Positions 34,615 through 45,519 of a stretch of DNA of 64,000 bases are shown here, piece by piece. Positions within the stretch are counted from its first letter, which is position 1, and every line of letters begins with the position of its first letter. The notes under the pieces are model-generated. The model was not told the DNA's origin and made no database searches. It saw only the letters and a program-made list of their open reading frames with translations. Origin of the DNA: Odontocerum albicorne (Eukaryota > Arthropoda > Insecta > Trichoptera > Odontoceridae); the NCBI GenBank assembly GCA_949825065.1, contig OX463841.1:18484479-18548478 (forward strand). The letters run 5' to 3'. A program made the translations under genes and the position numbers.

Positions 34615-35646
34615 CTAGCCCGAATATAACGCGATATTTTTTATTCAAAATATTTAAAAAAAAAATAACATTCGTGTTATATTCGGGGTTTAGGTCTTGT
34701 GCAATGAGCGCAGAGCACACAGCAATTGGCTCTTAGCTGGAAATCATCCTCTGACCCCTACAGGGAAAATAAAGAAACCATCAATTCCAGTCTTAGGGGA
34801 ATGTATCATGACCGCCTGGCAGAAGATTAGTGACATGTCTATTGAAAAAGGTTTTAAGAAATGTTTCATTTCCAACAATCTGGATGGGAGTGAGGATGAC
34901 ATTTTGTGGGAAGAGGAAGATGCCATAAATGGTGCGTCGAGTAGTAATCATTCAAGCGACACTGGTGATAATTCAAATATGACTGAATAAAAAAATAATA
35001 TTTTTTATAATACAGTTTACCTAATTAATTTTTGTTTTATATTTGAATTTTTCCTTTCATTCCTGCTCCAAATATTAGGTGTTAACATAAGTTGTGTCCG
35101 TTTTTTTCCAAATTTAAAAATGAGCCCCCAAAGTAAAACAAAATGGTAAAAGTTATACGTCATTCGAAAGAAAATTTTCTGCTCTACAAGATATTGTATT
35201 TGCTTTTACGTTACATATATTATTTTATTTGATTACAAGCCTTCAAAATGGAATGTCAAGTAGAAGAAAGTGAGCATTTTCGACACCTCCTTCTGTTTGC
35301 GTTCAATCGAGGGAATAAAGCTGCTCGCGATATTTGCGAAGTGTACGGTGAAGATGCTATGAATGAAAGGACAGCTCAGCGCGGCGTTTCCTTCAATAAT
35401 GACGTCGAATTGCGGACATGGTTGGATGAATTCCTCGAGTCAAAACCGGATGTTTTTTATCGCACAGGCATTGAAAAACTTGTAGAATATTGGCAAGAAG
35501 TTTTAAATAATGAAGGAGAATACATTATTGACTAATTTGTTGCAATTTTTTTTGTTGTGTCCTCTTGTTCTCTTCATTTGAAAAAAACGGACACAACTTA
35601 TGTTAACACCCAATATAGTATATGGGTCGCTTTATATTTGAGCTAA
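34615..35646 (+). mobile_element. pogo/Tigger-like element interrupted by a mariner
   Basis: Termini CTAGCCCGAATATAACGCGA and (revcomp of right) TTAGCTCAAATATAAAGCGA are flanked by TA. Inside, frame 34697-34990 encodes a pogo-type C-terminus: MTAWQKISDMSIEKGFKKCF, ISNNLDGSEDDILWEEE and an acidic Ser-rich tail. The DDE core and DNA-binding domain are absent. A mariner (35075-35613, TA-flanked) lies inside it near the right end and so inserted later. Confidence 0.7.
35075..35613 (+). mobile_element. Mariner, internally deleted with fused ORF
   Basis: Begins TTAGGTGTTAACATAAGTTG, ends with the inverse, TA on both sides. Frame 35248-35535 joins the transposase N-terminus (MECQVEESEHFRHLLLFAFN ... 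YGEDAMNERTA) directly to its C-terminus (NNDVELRTWLDEFLESKPDV ... IEKLVEYWQEVLNNEGEYI), 95 codons. The catalytic DDE region is deleted in frame. This copy shows what the normal 3' end of the family looks like, in contrast to the foldback copies. Confidence 0.85.
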
Positions 35647-35659
35647 TACGGTATTATTG

Positions 35660-35930
35660 AGAGGTGCATGGCCGCACGGTAACGAACTTAACTTCTGTGA
35701 GGAAGATTGCCGCTTTGAACACTGCTGCTTCCCTCGAATGACAAGACTTTTTTCCGCCTAGTATTCGGGGGTATAAGGATACCTATGACTTTGATCATAT
35801 CTATTCTTTAAAAAAAATAAAAAAGGGAGAAAAGCATGCCAGTGTGCTCCAATCCTCTCACTGCAGGTGTGCCATCGGATACAGTACACCAGTGTGGCCG
35901 GTGAGTTTGCTGGTGTCCTCAGGATGGCTT
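35660..35930 (+). mobile_element. tRNA-derived SINE, family S1, longer copy
   Basis: GGTGCATGGCCGCACGGTAA (A box) and a decayed B box (CTTTGAACACT), the GTATAAGGATACCTATGACT body, an A-rich run, then ~110 bp (GCCAGTGTGCTCC ... GGTGAGTTTGCTGG) also present after 10605. Confidence 0.65.
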
Positions 35931-36240
35931 GCAAATTATACTTAATCACGAGGAATATCCTATTGATCAAGAAATACTGCGAATGGGATGAAATTTAATT
36001 TCTCTTAAAATAGTGAAATATTGTACACATATCATAAAAATTTGTTAAAACTGATCTATTAAAAATAGCGGAATATCTTAAGACGTTTAAGAGCATTCAG
36101 TGGTACTGAAGATGGATCAAATAGTCGTGAAATCGATCTCAGACATGCAAAATAGACGACGTACAAATAATCAAATATATAACGTAGCAAATAAGGGCAG
36201 TGAATAAATGTTAAGAAGGTTATATAGGGCGTTTTAGAGT

Positions 36241-36945
36241 GTTGTACCACGTGCATTGACTTATGATGCCGATGTTTCGAAAACGGTGCAGTTGCCCCAC
36301 GTGGATCGAATTATGATGCCGATGTTTTGAAAACGGTGCAGTTGTACAACGTGGGTCGACTTATGATGCCGATGTTTCGAAAACGGTGCAGTTGTACAAC
36401 GTGGATCGACTTATGATGCCGATGTTTCGAAAACGGTGCAGTTGTACAATGTGGATCGACTTATGATGCCGATGTTTCGAAAACGGTACAGTTTTACCAC
36501 GTGGATCGATTTATGATGCCGATGTTTCGAAAACGGTGCAGTTGCCCCACGTGGATCGAATTATGATGCCGATGTTTTGAAAACGGTGCAGTTGTACAAC
36601 GTGGGTCGACTTATGATGCCGATGTTTCGAAAACGGTGCAGTTGTACAACGTGGATCGACTTATGATGCCGATGTTTCGAAAACGGTGCAGTTGTACAAT
36701 GTGGATCGACTTATGATGCCGATGTTTCGAAAACGGTACAGTTTTACCACGTGGATCGACTTATGATGCCGATGTTTCGAAAACGGTGCAGTTGTACAAC
36801 GTGGATCGACTTATGATGCCGATGTTTCGAAAACGGTGTAGTTGTCCCATGTGGATCGACTTATGATGCCGATGTTTCGAAAACGGTGTAGTTGTCCCAC
36901 GTGGATCGAATTATGATGCCGATGTTTCGAAAACGGTGCAGTTTT
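36241..36945. repeat. Satellite, 50-bp unit, 14 copies with a 250-bp higher-order repeat
   Basis: TTATGATGCC recurs every 50 bp from 36261 to 36911 without a single indel. The unit continues GATGTTTCGAAAACGGTGCA then GTTGTACAAC and GTGGATCGAC. Units differ at a few positions, and the five-unit block 36291-36540 is repeated at 36541-36790 with one visible difference. The array is more G+C-rich than the surroundings. Confidence 0.97.
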
Positions 36946-37129
36946 CCACTTCACGACTTGTTTATAATCAATTTCGCTGTAAGTGGATATGTTCCAGATA
37001 CCGTTTGGCCTATAGCGGAGTCTCAATCGCAACGTAATCATATGAAGAACCCGGAACCACGGAATAATAAGCGCGCGGTTTTCAAAAAGGTAAAAGTGAA
37101 TAATTATTTTAATTTTGTTGTAGCTTCGA

Positions 37130-38080
37130 TTTGATTGGTATGTACCATGCAGATTTGAACTGGAATAATCCGTCATCAACGTTAGCAAAACAGTCGTAAA
37201 TCAATAAGCATCATAAACTAAATAATGTGGTACAATATTCTGAACGATCTTATATTATTATTATTATTATTATTACACTTTCGTTCCCTACTTATTGTCA
37301 TATTATTATTACACTTTCGTTCCCTACTCTTCCAGCCTTCCAAAAATATGTTAAAGAAGCCTTAGTGAGCACTAAAATGGAATCCTTTATAACATAGTAT
37401 GTGTTCCTGCTTCTGAATAAGTACAATGTCTTGTTGTTTTTTTATATATAAAACGATTATGTTTTCATAATATTCTATCAAAAATATAATGTCATAAAAC
37501 TAGAACACTGTCAAGTTCATTTCTGGTGCGTATTCAGGAAGGAGGAAATAGGGTTGGGGGTGGGGGGTGGAGAGTGAATGGGCAAGGTGAAAGGGTCTTG
37601 TGTGTCAGCCCTTGGCACGGAGTGGTACATTACTTGCAATATTTGAAAAGACACCGCAGATACGAGGAGTTAATAACACTTCCGATAGTATATTTCCTTG
37701 CAGAGGTCGGCAGCCTTCTCTCACATAAACACGAAGAACATTTTTAATGAATTTGTAAAAAATACCTCATTGCGTCAATTCTTTTGTTCCGGTTAAGATC
37801 GCTTTGATAAAGTTTCGTGAACGTAAGACTTAATTTCTTTTCAAAATTCACAAACGATGAATCAAACAAAAGAACGTTGATCCGATGCGTAAATTATCAA
37901 CATAAAAAAACGTTAATTCGATGCGTAAATTATAAACACAAAAAAAAACATTAATTTGATGCGTAAATTATCAACACAGAAAATGTATTGAATGTTACAT
38001 CATACATGCCATCGCGCTATTTTCCTGTCGTGTTAGGCACAGAGAACAGAGCGCTGAACATTTTATTTCGAGTTTCGTAT
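37130..38080. other. Unassigned; ATT microsatellite and G-rich stretch
   Basis: ATT repeats at 37253-37275 and a short duplicate of TATTATTATTACACTTTCGT next to them. A G-rich run (GGGTTGGGGGTGGGGGGTGG) lies at 37551-37570. GATGCGTAAATTATxAACA is repeated three times at 37880-37980. No gene recognised. Confidence 0.5.
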
Positions 38081-38083
38081 ATA

Positions 38084-38980
38084 CGAGGGTCATTCAGAAA
38101 CTAAGGTTACAAGGGCTCCTGAGGCCGGGGGGGATTTTTTTTTTCAAAGTTGGCGCAGCTGGCGTGTAGGGGGGATCCTAACGGTCAGTTTGTTTGGTCC
38201 CGCGTGTTTGTGGGCCATTTTGTTCAGTCACAGTAAAGTCTTCCGATGGAGAGGTCGTCGCGGGTTCCCGTCAGCTCTCGTCCGTGCGAGACCCGCGTGA
38301 TCATCCGTTTTTGACTTTGCAGAACAATATCCATCGGAAGCTCGTTGAAGTTTATGGCAGTGATGTGATGAGTCGACAACATTTCATGAAGTGGGTTAGG
38401 TTGTTCAGAGAAGGCCGTACTGATACGATGAGGCAAGGCAGTGATTTCTGACGAATTTGTGCAAAAAATTGAAGAACAAGTGCGAAATGACCACCGTGAG
38501 ACGCTTGACGACCTTCACGAAAAATTTCCTGAAGTCTTCTGGGTAATATTGTGTCGGAAAAACTTGGTTACAAGAAGTTGTGTGCGAGATGGGTGCCCAG
38601 AATGCTTACACCGGAGCACCGTCAAAATCGCGTGACCGCCACGCGTGAATTTTTGGATCGTTTTGCACAGAAGGGAGAAGCTTTTCTGGACTCTATCGTG
38701 ACGAGGGATGAGACGTGGGTGTGTCACTATACCCCAACAATTCCAACGATCAGGAGGTCGAGGAAGCTGTGAAGAAGTGGCTGAAAAAGCTGGCGGCGGA
38801 GGTCTATGACACTGGCATACAAAAACTGGTGCCCCGACTACAGAAATGTCTCGATCTCGACGGCAATTACGTTGAAAAATAGTTTAATACATTTGTAAAG
38901 TATCCTGTGAATTTTAATTAAATACAAGCATTTTTCGATTTTACATAAATGTTGTAACCTTACTTTCTGGATGACCCTCG
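38084..38980 (+). mobile_element. Mariner with CGAG termini, internally deleted
   Basis: Terminal repeats CGAGGGTCATTCAGAAACTA and its right-hand inverse lie between TA dinucleotides. Broken frames read KLVEVYGSDVMSRQHFMKWV, VQKIEEQVRNDHRETLDDLH, then LCARWVPRMLTPEHRQNR, FLDRFAQKGEAFLDSIVTRD and ETWVCHYTP, skip most of the catalytic region, and end in AVKKWLKKLAAEVYDTGIQK. Two frameshifts and a deletion make it inactive. Confidence 0.85.
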
Positions 38981-38994
38981 TACATAACTCGATT

Positions 38995-39240
38995 TACATA
39001 TTTTGCCTCTTCCACATTCATACACCTTATGATACAACTCCTACAATACCTATGACTAAGTACATTTCCTACTTTCAAAATATCACTCACTTGATCAAAT
39101 CATACTTTCCAAGGTATTTTTCTCTCACGCCTTCAACTCATTTATACTGTACATTTGTTTTGTCAACTTTTCTACGTTCATTCGTTCCACGTGACTAAAT
39201 TATCTCACAGTGCACTTCTTCATCTTACTCAATACATTAG
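38995..39240 (-). mobile_element. RTE-like LINE 3' fragment
   Basis: CTCTTCCACATTCATACACC, TTGATCAAATCATACTTTCC and CTTCTTCATCTTACTCAATA follow the same order as the better copy at 46960-47400. Its left part continues into the tandem array. Confidence 0.5.
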
Positions 39241-39950
39241 CCTTACGTTCACATTCATTTAAAAAAAGTATATCACAACACATCAGCCTTACGTTCACAT
39301 TCATTTAAGAAAGTACATCAGCCTAACGTTCACATTCATTTAAAAAAGTGAATCACAATACTTGTATATATCACGCCTTACGTTCACATTCATTTAAAAA
39401 AGTTTATCACAATACTTGAATATATTACGCCTAACGTTCACATTCATTCAAAAAAGTATATCACAATACTTGTATATAAAATACCTTGCGTTTACATTTA
39501 TTTAAAAAAGTACATCAGTCTTACGTTCACATTCATTTAAAAAAGTATATCACAACACATCAGCCTTACGTTCACATTCATTTAAGAAAGTACATCAGCC
39601 TAACGTTCACATTCATTTAAAAAAGTATATCACAATACTTGTATATATCACGCCTTACGTTCACATTCATTTAAAAAAGTACATCAGCCTTACGTTCACA
39701 TTCATTTAAAAAAGTATATCACAATACTTGTATATATAATGCCTTACGTTTACATTTATTTAAAAAAGTACATCAGTCTTACGTTCACATTCATTTAAAA
39801 AAGTATATCACAATACTTGTATATATAATGCCTTACGTTTACATTTATTTAAAAAAGTACATCAGTCTTACGTTCACATTCATTTAAAAAAGTATATCAC
39901 AATACTTGCATATATCACGCCTTACTTTCACATTCATTTAAAAAAGTAAC
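39225..39950. repeat. Compound tandem array with ~54-bp and ~35-bp units
   Basis: All units carry TTACGTTCACATTCATTTAA. Long units add GTATATCACAATACTTGTAT; short units add GTACATCAGCC or GTACATCAGTC. The core equals a segment of the adjoining LINE (near 39236), so the array appears to have grown out of it. Confidence 0.9.
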
Positions 39951-39959
39951 GAAATTCTT

Positions 39960-40385
39960 ACAACACATATTAGAAATTTTCTGTGTTGGGGTTGTTCATC
40001 ATAATTCTCCACGTTTTTCAAAAGGTTTTTATTTAAATTTTTAATTAATTATTTAATTTTTCTAATTATCTCTTTCTTAACGTTTCTAATAATCTAAGAA
40101 TTTTATTTTTAATTAAAAAAATGATTTCCCATTTTTGTTTTTTTCGCTTTCAAGTACTGACATTTGAACAATTATTATTTTTTTAACTCCCATAGTTCTG
40201 CTTTAATATCGACATCCTATATTAATGCAGAATTGTTCTATAATTTATACAAACTCTACTTTGTCATATTATTAACTCATACTACACCTAAATCCGAATG
40301 TGTCATAATCACGTATCGGAAGATTTACAAAGGTTTATTTTCCTTGGTAAATTGCTGTAATATTTTTTACCAGTAATATATTTTT
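39960..40385. other. Unassigned A+T-rich intron sequence
   Basis: No feature recognised. Confidence 0.4.
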
Positions 40386-40389
40386 CTGA

Positions 40390-40600
40390 ACATATACATA
40401 CAGATGCGAAGAAAAACCTAACCTTATGACCGCAGCCACTACTTTCTTATACTCGTACTTACGCGCAATTTTTTTTTTGTAATATGTTTTAATTTATCAA
40501 TAATCGTGTGTTCGAATCCCGCATTGGAAAGCCCTAGAGGAGAACCTGCCCATCTAAACGGCGCTATATAAATTGTCATTTTATAATTATTATCATAATT
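40390..40600 (+). mobile_element. L2-like LINE 3' tail
   Basis: Plus-strand copy: GATGCGAAGAAAAACCTAA, TGTTCGAATCCCGC, then GGCGCTATATAAATTGTCAT and ATT-rich end. Opposite orientation to the other tails. Confidence 0.5.
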
Positions 40601-40802
40601 GAAAAAAAACCGTTCATTATTTATGGATTCTATTAAGTAAAATGTACAATTCTATATACTGTTGAAAATAAATAATAATTCATTGAAATAACTTTATGTT
40701 TGTGTTTTAAAACTGAGTTTACATATTGAATTTTTTTTTCTCTAAAAAGCCTTGAAATGAGTTGAACTCGTTCAACTTGAAGCCATTTAATGAAGTCCTT
40801 AC

Positions 40803-40945
40803 CTTGTCCGAGTACTCTGCGACATCCCTCATGGATCTGGGATAGCCGGACACCAGGTAAGTCTTGGCTGCGGGTGCCATCTTCATCTCGAGCATCAGCA
40901 CTTCCGTCACCGTCTTGCTGGACAGAGTTCCGAAGTCTTGCATGT
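40803..40945 (-). CDS. Adenylate kinase-like protein, NMP-binding exon
   Basis: The acceptor GAAATTACAG is followed by ACATGCAAGAC, and the donor is GACAAG|GTAAGG. The exon is 143 nt, phase 1 in and phase 0 out. It encodes DMQDFGTLSSKTVTEVLMLE, then a segment ending TYLVSGYPRSMRDVAEYSDK. The SGYPR stretch aligns with the family signature DGYPR/DGFPR, with Asp replaced by Ser. The spliced frame from the P-loop exon into this one is continuous, across an 11.6-kb intron. The next intron, 35.6 kb, separates it from the following exon. Confidence 0.92.
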
Positions 40946-41114
40946 CTGTAATTTCAGATATTTATATAAAATGGATCGACTCTTATTGTTCCATACATTC
41001 ATGTTACAAATATAAATTCAAATCTTGAGTCGTGCCACTGTGATGTACTCGTAAGTCAGCTGATAAATCTAATACAGTTTTCAAATTGTTTCATGTATTT
41101 GCAAGTTATATATA

Positions 41115-41609
41115 GGGTCTTTCAAATTGAGCGGTTTTTTTAATTCTTGGATAAAACACAGATGGCGTCGCGAGCTTGCCTAAGTTTTATGACATTTGAA
41201 AAGTATAATGTATGACATTTATAAAAATGGAGTCGTATACAATAACATACAACAACGCATTCACCGTACCGTTGGACTATTTTCTTTGGCGTTACGTGAA
41301 AAACCAGGTCTATAAAAATGACCCCCAATCAATTCCTGAGCTGAAGGACGAAATTATTCGCGTTATTAGTGAGTTAGAACCGCAACTATGCCAAAACGTC
41401 ATCGAAATTTTTGACAATAGAGTGGACATATGTGGAGCATCAAGAGGTGGACATTTGGCGGATATTGTTCTTTGTGTTTAAATGTTATACATTATACTCG
41501 TACTTCAATAACCAATAAAAAGTTTTTTGAAATCATAGCAAATTGTGTGTTTCATTCAAGAATTAAAAAAAATTGAATTAAAAAAACCGCTCAATTTGAA
41601 AGACCCTGT
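41115..41609 (+). mobile_element. Tc1/mariner-superfamily element, internally deleted (third copy)
   Basis: AGGGTCTTTCAAATTGAGCG at the left and CCGCTCAATTTGAAAGACCC at the right. Encodes VPLDYFLWRYVKNQVYKNDP, QSIPELKDEIIRVISELEPQ and GGHLADIV. Trp is intact where the other two copies have a stop. The 3' UTR has a 6-bp CTCGTA insertion relative to both paralogues. Confidence 0.8.
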
Positions 41610-41619
41610 AAAAAAATCA

Positions 41620-42060
41620 TTCGTTCATAAAACGAATAACGACGTAACATCGTTATTTTTTTTGTAAACGAACATATCATAAACATGTATAAATTGAGAA
41701 TATTTTATAGCATAATTCCATGATATTCACAACCACTTTCAAAGACAACTGGACTTTCAGATGCCTTTTTTCTTCTTCAAATTAACAATGATTATTACTT
41801 GAAAAAAATAACGATGGTTATCTTTGAAACTGAATATAAATGTATTTAAATTATGGTGAATCTAAATATGGTAGAGTCATTTCTACCATCTTAAAACTAA
41901 CAGTCATATGCGAAAAACATTCGGGTTTCATTTAAAAACCAATAAATATTAATTAATAGCTTAAACCTCCAAGTTACCTAATGAAAATGTTTAAAAACCG
42001 TAATATTTCAGCAGATATCTTATTTATTAACATTTTTTGTGTAATTTTAGGATATACTCG
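41620..42060. other. Unassigned A+T-rich intron sequence
   Basis: No feature recognised, apart from TACTCGTA at 42055. Confidence 0.4.
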
Positions 42061-42084
42061 TATATGGTATTTCGTAAATTTGAA

Positions 42085-42840
42085 AAATATGAAAATATCG
42101 TCTTTCTATTATATGTAAATGCTATCAATATCGTCTTTCTATTATATGTAAATGCTATCAATATCGTCTTTCTATTATATGTAAATGCTATCATCTTTCG
42201 TCTTTCTATTATATGTAAATGCTATCAATATCGTCTTTCAATTATATCTAAATGATATCATCATCTTTCGTCTTTCTATTATATGTAAATGCTATCAATA
42301 TCGTATTTCTATTATATGTAAATGCTATCATCTTTCGTCTTTCTATTTTATGTAAATGCTATCAATATCGTCTTTCTATTATATGTAAATGCTATCATAT
42401 TTCGTCTTTCTATTATATGTAAATGCTATCAATATCGTCTTTCTATTATATGTAAATGCTATCATCTTTCGTCTTTCTATTATATGTAAATGCTATCAAT
42501 ATCGTCTTTCAATTATATCTAAATGCTATCATCATCTTTCGTCTTTCTATTATATGTAAATGCTATCAATATCGTATTTCTATTATATGTAAATGCTATC
42601 ATCTTTCGTCTTTCTATTATATGTAAATGCTATCAATATCGTCTTTCTATTATATGTAAATGCTATCAATATCGTATTTCTATTATATATAAATGCTATC
42701 ATCTTTCGTCTTTCTATTATATGTAAATGCTTTCAATATCGTCTTTCTATTATATGTAAATGCTATCAATATCGTCTTTCTATTATATGTAAATGCTATC
42801 AATATCGTATTTCTATTGTATGTAAATGCTATCAATAAAC
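42085..42840. repeat. Minisatellite, ~33-bp unit, about 23 copies
   Basis: Units read ATCGTCTTTCTATTATATGT plus AAATGCTATCAAT; some have ATCTTTCG or a TCATC insertion. A run of several units (about 42183-42340) recurs near 42465-42625 with the same variant order, pointing to a block duplication. The period is three-divisible, so IVFLLYVNAIN repeats appear in frame; not taken as coding. Confidence 0.93.
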
Positions 42841-42844
42841 TTAT

Positions 42845-44335
42845 ATTTTTTTATTTGATCGATTATAGACTTATTGTATAACGATGATCTGCTTAGTAAA
42901 GAGCGATTAATCAATACCATATTTTTGTAACAGGAGAAATCCGTGCAAAGTGGATAAAAAAATATGTAATGAATTTAATCGGAAAGATATTTTTTTAAAG
43001 CCGGGTGAAAAAAGAGGAGAAACTTTAAAGCTTCTATGGACGGCAGATCGAAGTAGACTCAATTATTTAAATTAATTGAACTTTTCTATACATATAAAAG
43101 AGCAATACATTTTACAATCTTCAAATTTGAAGTTCCTCAAATACCGGATTGAAAAGTGACACTCTTTATATATATATATATATATACTCGTATATATATT
43201 TCATTAAAAAAAATAAGACAACGGTATAGATTGTGTTTTTATTACACGCAAAGGGATCGTGTTATTATTACACACATATGACGATAAACGTATTAATTGT
43301 ATAAAATAAAATCGTTTAATAAAATTATCGATGTTTTTCCTAAACTGCGAAGTTATAAATTGGGTCGAGGAAACCGAACATATGACAATGTTTTATAAAG
43401 AATAAAAAAAGTTTATAATCATCGAGTAAAATGTTAAAATTACACACCCGACACATACATTAATTGATCAATTTACCAAATAAACGTTATAACGAACATT
43501 TGAAAAGGAATTATTTTCCCGTCTCCCTATAATACATTTATGACAGAGAAAAGTTTCTGTATCAATTTTCAAAACACTTATTGTTTCCTATAATTGGTTT
43601 TGCATTTAAAATTTGTAATATTATTTTGAAAATTTATTATCTATTTAAAAATTCATTGTGAATGATAACTTGCGTATAAAATAATGCCCAAGTTTCTTAT
43701 TTTTTTCAAGGTATTTAGTGTAAATAATTAACCGTGTTATATAAAACTTAAATAACCCTTCCGCGGGTAAGATTGTAGGAACTAACGGGGAGAAATGGTT
43801 TCAGGAAAAGATACGCTTAAATATAAACCGCGTAACGTGAGTCGTTGAATGATATGTAAAATGTGGGACATTTTACATACCATATGTCCAGATATTATAT
43901 TCAAAATTAATTTGAAACTATTTTTGAAGTGAAACTTCTATAGGCGCGGTAGGGCAAATTGCCCTGAACGTCACGAAAAGTGAAACGGTGTATTATATTA
44001 TTATTAATGCATTATTATTAAATTATTATTTATTATTAAATATTTTATTTATTAATAAATTATTTTAATATTGATAATTATTTATTATTAATGATAATCA
44101 ATATAATTATGATAAGTGTATTATATTGTTAAAAAAAATTATTAAAATTTTTATTATTTATTATTAAAAATAAAAAAAAAAGATTTTTGTTACATATTAT
44201 TTTTATATTAATATATTTAATAATTATTGATTTTATTTTATATTAAACAATTTTATTTAATTCAATTTAATGTTTATTTCAATATTTATTTAAAATATAA
44301 TGATAATAATGTATATAATTATAATAATATATATA
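42845..44335. other. Unassigned, with TA microsatellite and very A+T-rich end
   Basis: (TA)n at 43165-43196 is interrupted by CTCG at 43187-43190. From 43995 to 44335 the sequence is almost purely A+T with TTATTA-type repeats. No gene recognised. Confidence 0.5.
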
Positions 44336-44339
44336 ATTA

Positions 44340-45029
44340 TTAGGTGTTAACATAAATTGTGTCCGTTTTTTTTTTCAATTTAAAAATGAGCACCAAAAGT
44401 AAAACAAAATGGTAAACCATTAGAAAGAAAATTTTCTGCTCTACAAGAAACTGTGTTGGCTTTTACGTTACACATATTATTTTATTTGATTACAAGCCTT
44501 CAAAATGGAATGTCAAGTAGACGAAAGTGAGCATTTTCGACACCTCCTTCTGTTCGCGTTCAATCGAGAGAATAAAGCGACATTTGCGAAGTGTACGGTG
44601 AAGATGCTATGAATGAAAGGAGAGCTCGTCGATGTTTTTTTCGTTTCAAAGACGGTAATTTCGACCTGAAAGACATGAAGCGTTCCGGACGACCAGTGGA
44701 CTTCGTTGAGGATCGCTTAAACCATATCATTCATGAAGATCCCCTTCAAACCCCCGTAGAATTGGCTGAGCAGATGAATTGTAGTCACATGACTGTATAC
44801 CGCTATCTTAAATTAATGGGAAAAGTCCAGAAGTTCGGCGCTTGGGTTCCACATGTTTTGAGTGAAAACAACAAAAAACAATTGTCGAACGTCGAACGAA
44901 TATCGCGAGCAGCTTTGGCAGCTTTATTTCCTCGAATGAACGCGAACAGAAGGAGGTGTCGAAAATGCTCAGTTTCGTATACTTGACATTCCATTTTGAA
45001 GGCTTGTAATCAAATAAAATAAAATATGA
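44340..45029 (+). mobile_element. Foldback mariner (copy 2), right end truncated
   Basis: TA then TTAGGTGTTAACATAAATTG. Frame 44591-44986 encodes the mariner N-terminus (EDAMNERRARRCFFRFKDGN, DRLNHIIHEDPLQTPVELAE, MTVYRYLKLMGKVQKFGAWV). After HVLSENNKKQ the sequence switches, at about 44890-44903, to an inverted copy of the element's own 5' end, as in the copy at 16612. The outermost part of the right arm is missing, and a piggyBac-like fragment begins there. Confidence 0.8.
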
Positions 45030-45513
45030 ACAAAAATAATGTTAATAATAATTAGCACTTATCGGCCACATCAGATATATTTTGTGAAAATCGTGAAGAA
45101 ATTCACCAATATAATCAAACGTGTGCCAGTGAGTGATGTAGGTATGTTCATTCGAAAAAACCGCTATGGGTGAGGAAGCGACGCGTTTCACGTCTCAGTC
45201 TCACTCTACTTCGGTATATGGAAACGCATGAAATATAATCTCAGTTCGCTCGCTTCAGTAGCTCTCGGGCATCCATTTGAGGTGGTCCCTTCGCCCGTTT
45301 TGTGAACGTCGGCCGATGTTTTTTTCATGTTTTCAGCAATTAAATTTCAATTATTATCACTACTTTTGACTTCAAATTTAATTAATTTAAGCGATTGGCT
45401 ATGAATATTCTTATTTTTTCGATTTTAAATCGCTCATTTTTACATGTGTATTGATGTGTATTGAATACAAAGCACCGGAACGCGCGGATTATTTTAGCAC
45501 AGGAAAGGAAAGG
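45030..45513 (-). mobile_element. piggyBac-like TTAA MITE, reverse copy, one end missing
   Basis: Right end GGAAAGGTTAA (TTAA at 45514-45517) corresponds to the left end of 48857-49453. Body matches throughout (GTTCACAAAACGGGxGAAG-type block, and GTGAGAGTGAGACG). About 130 bp of the other end are missing at the junction with the mariner. Confidence 0.7.
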
Positions 45514-45519
45514 TTAAAG

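Noticed and set aside
36241..36945. Regular 50-bp array as a CRISPR
   Set aside because: The whole unit is conserved, with no unique spacers, and the context is a eukaryotic intron.
37551..37570. G-quadruplex regulatory element
   Set aside because: G-rich, but runs do not form four clean G3 blocks with loops, and no gene start is near.
38084..38980. The CGAG-ended mariner as the source of the TACTCGTA scars
   Set aside because: Its end bases fit, but known mariners of this type usually leave 3-base scars; a 4-base scar fits Minos-type elements better. Not fully excluded.
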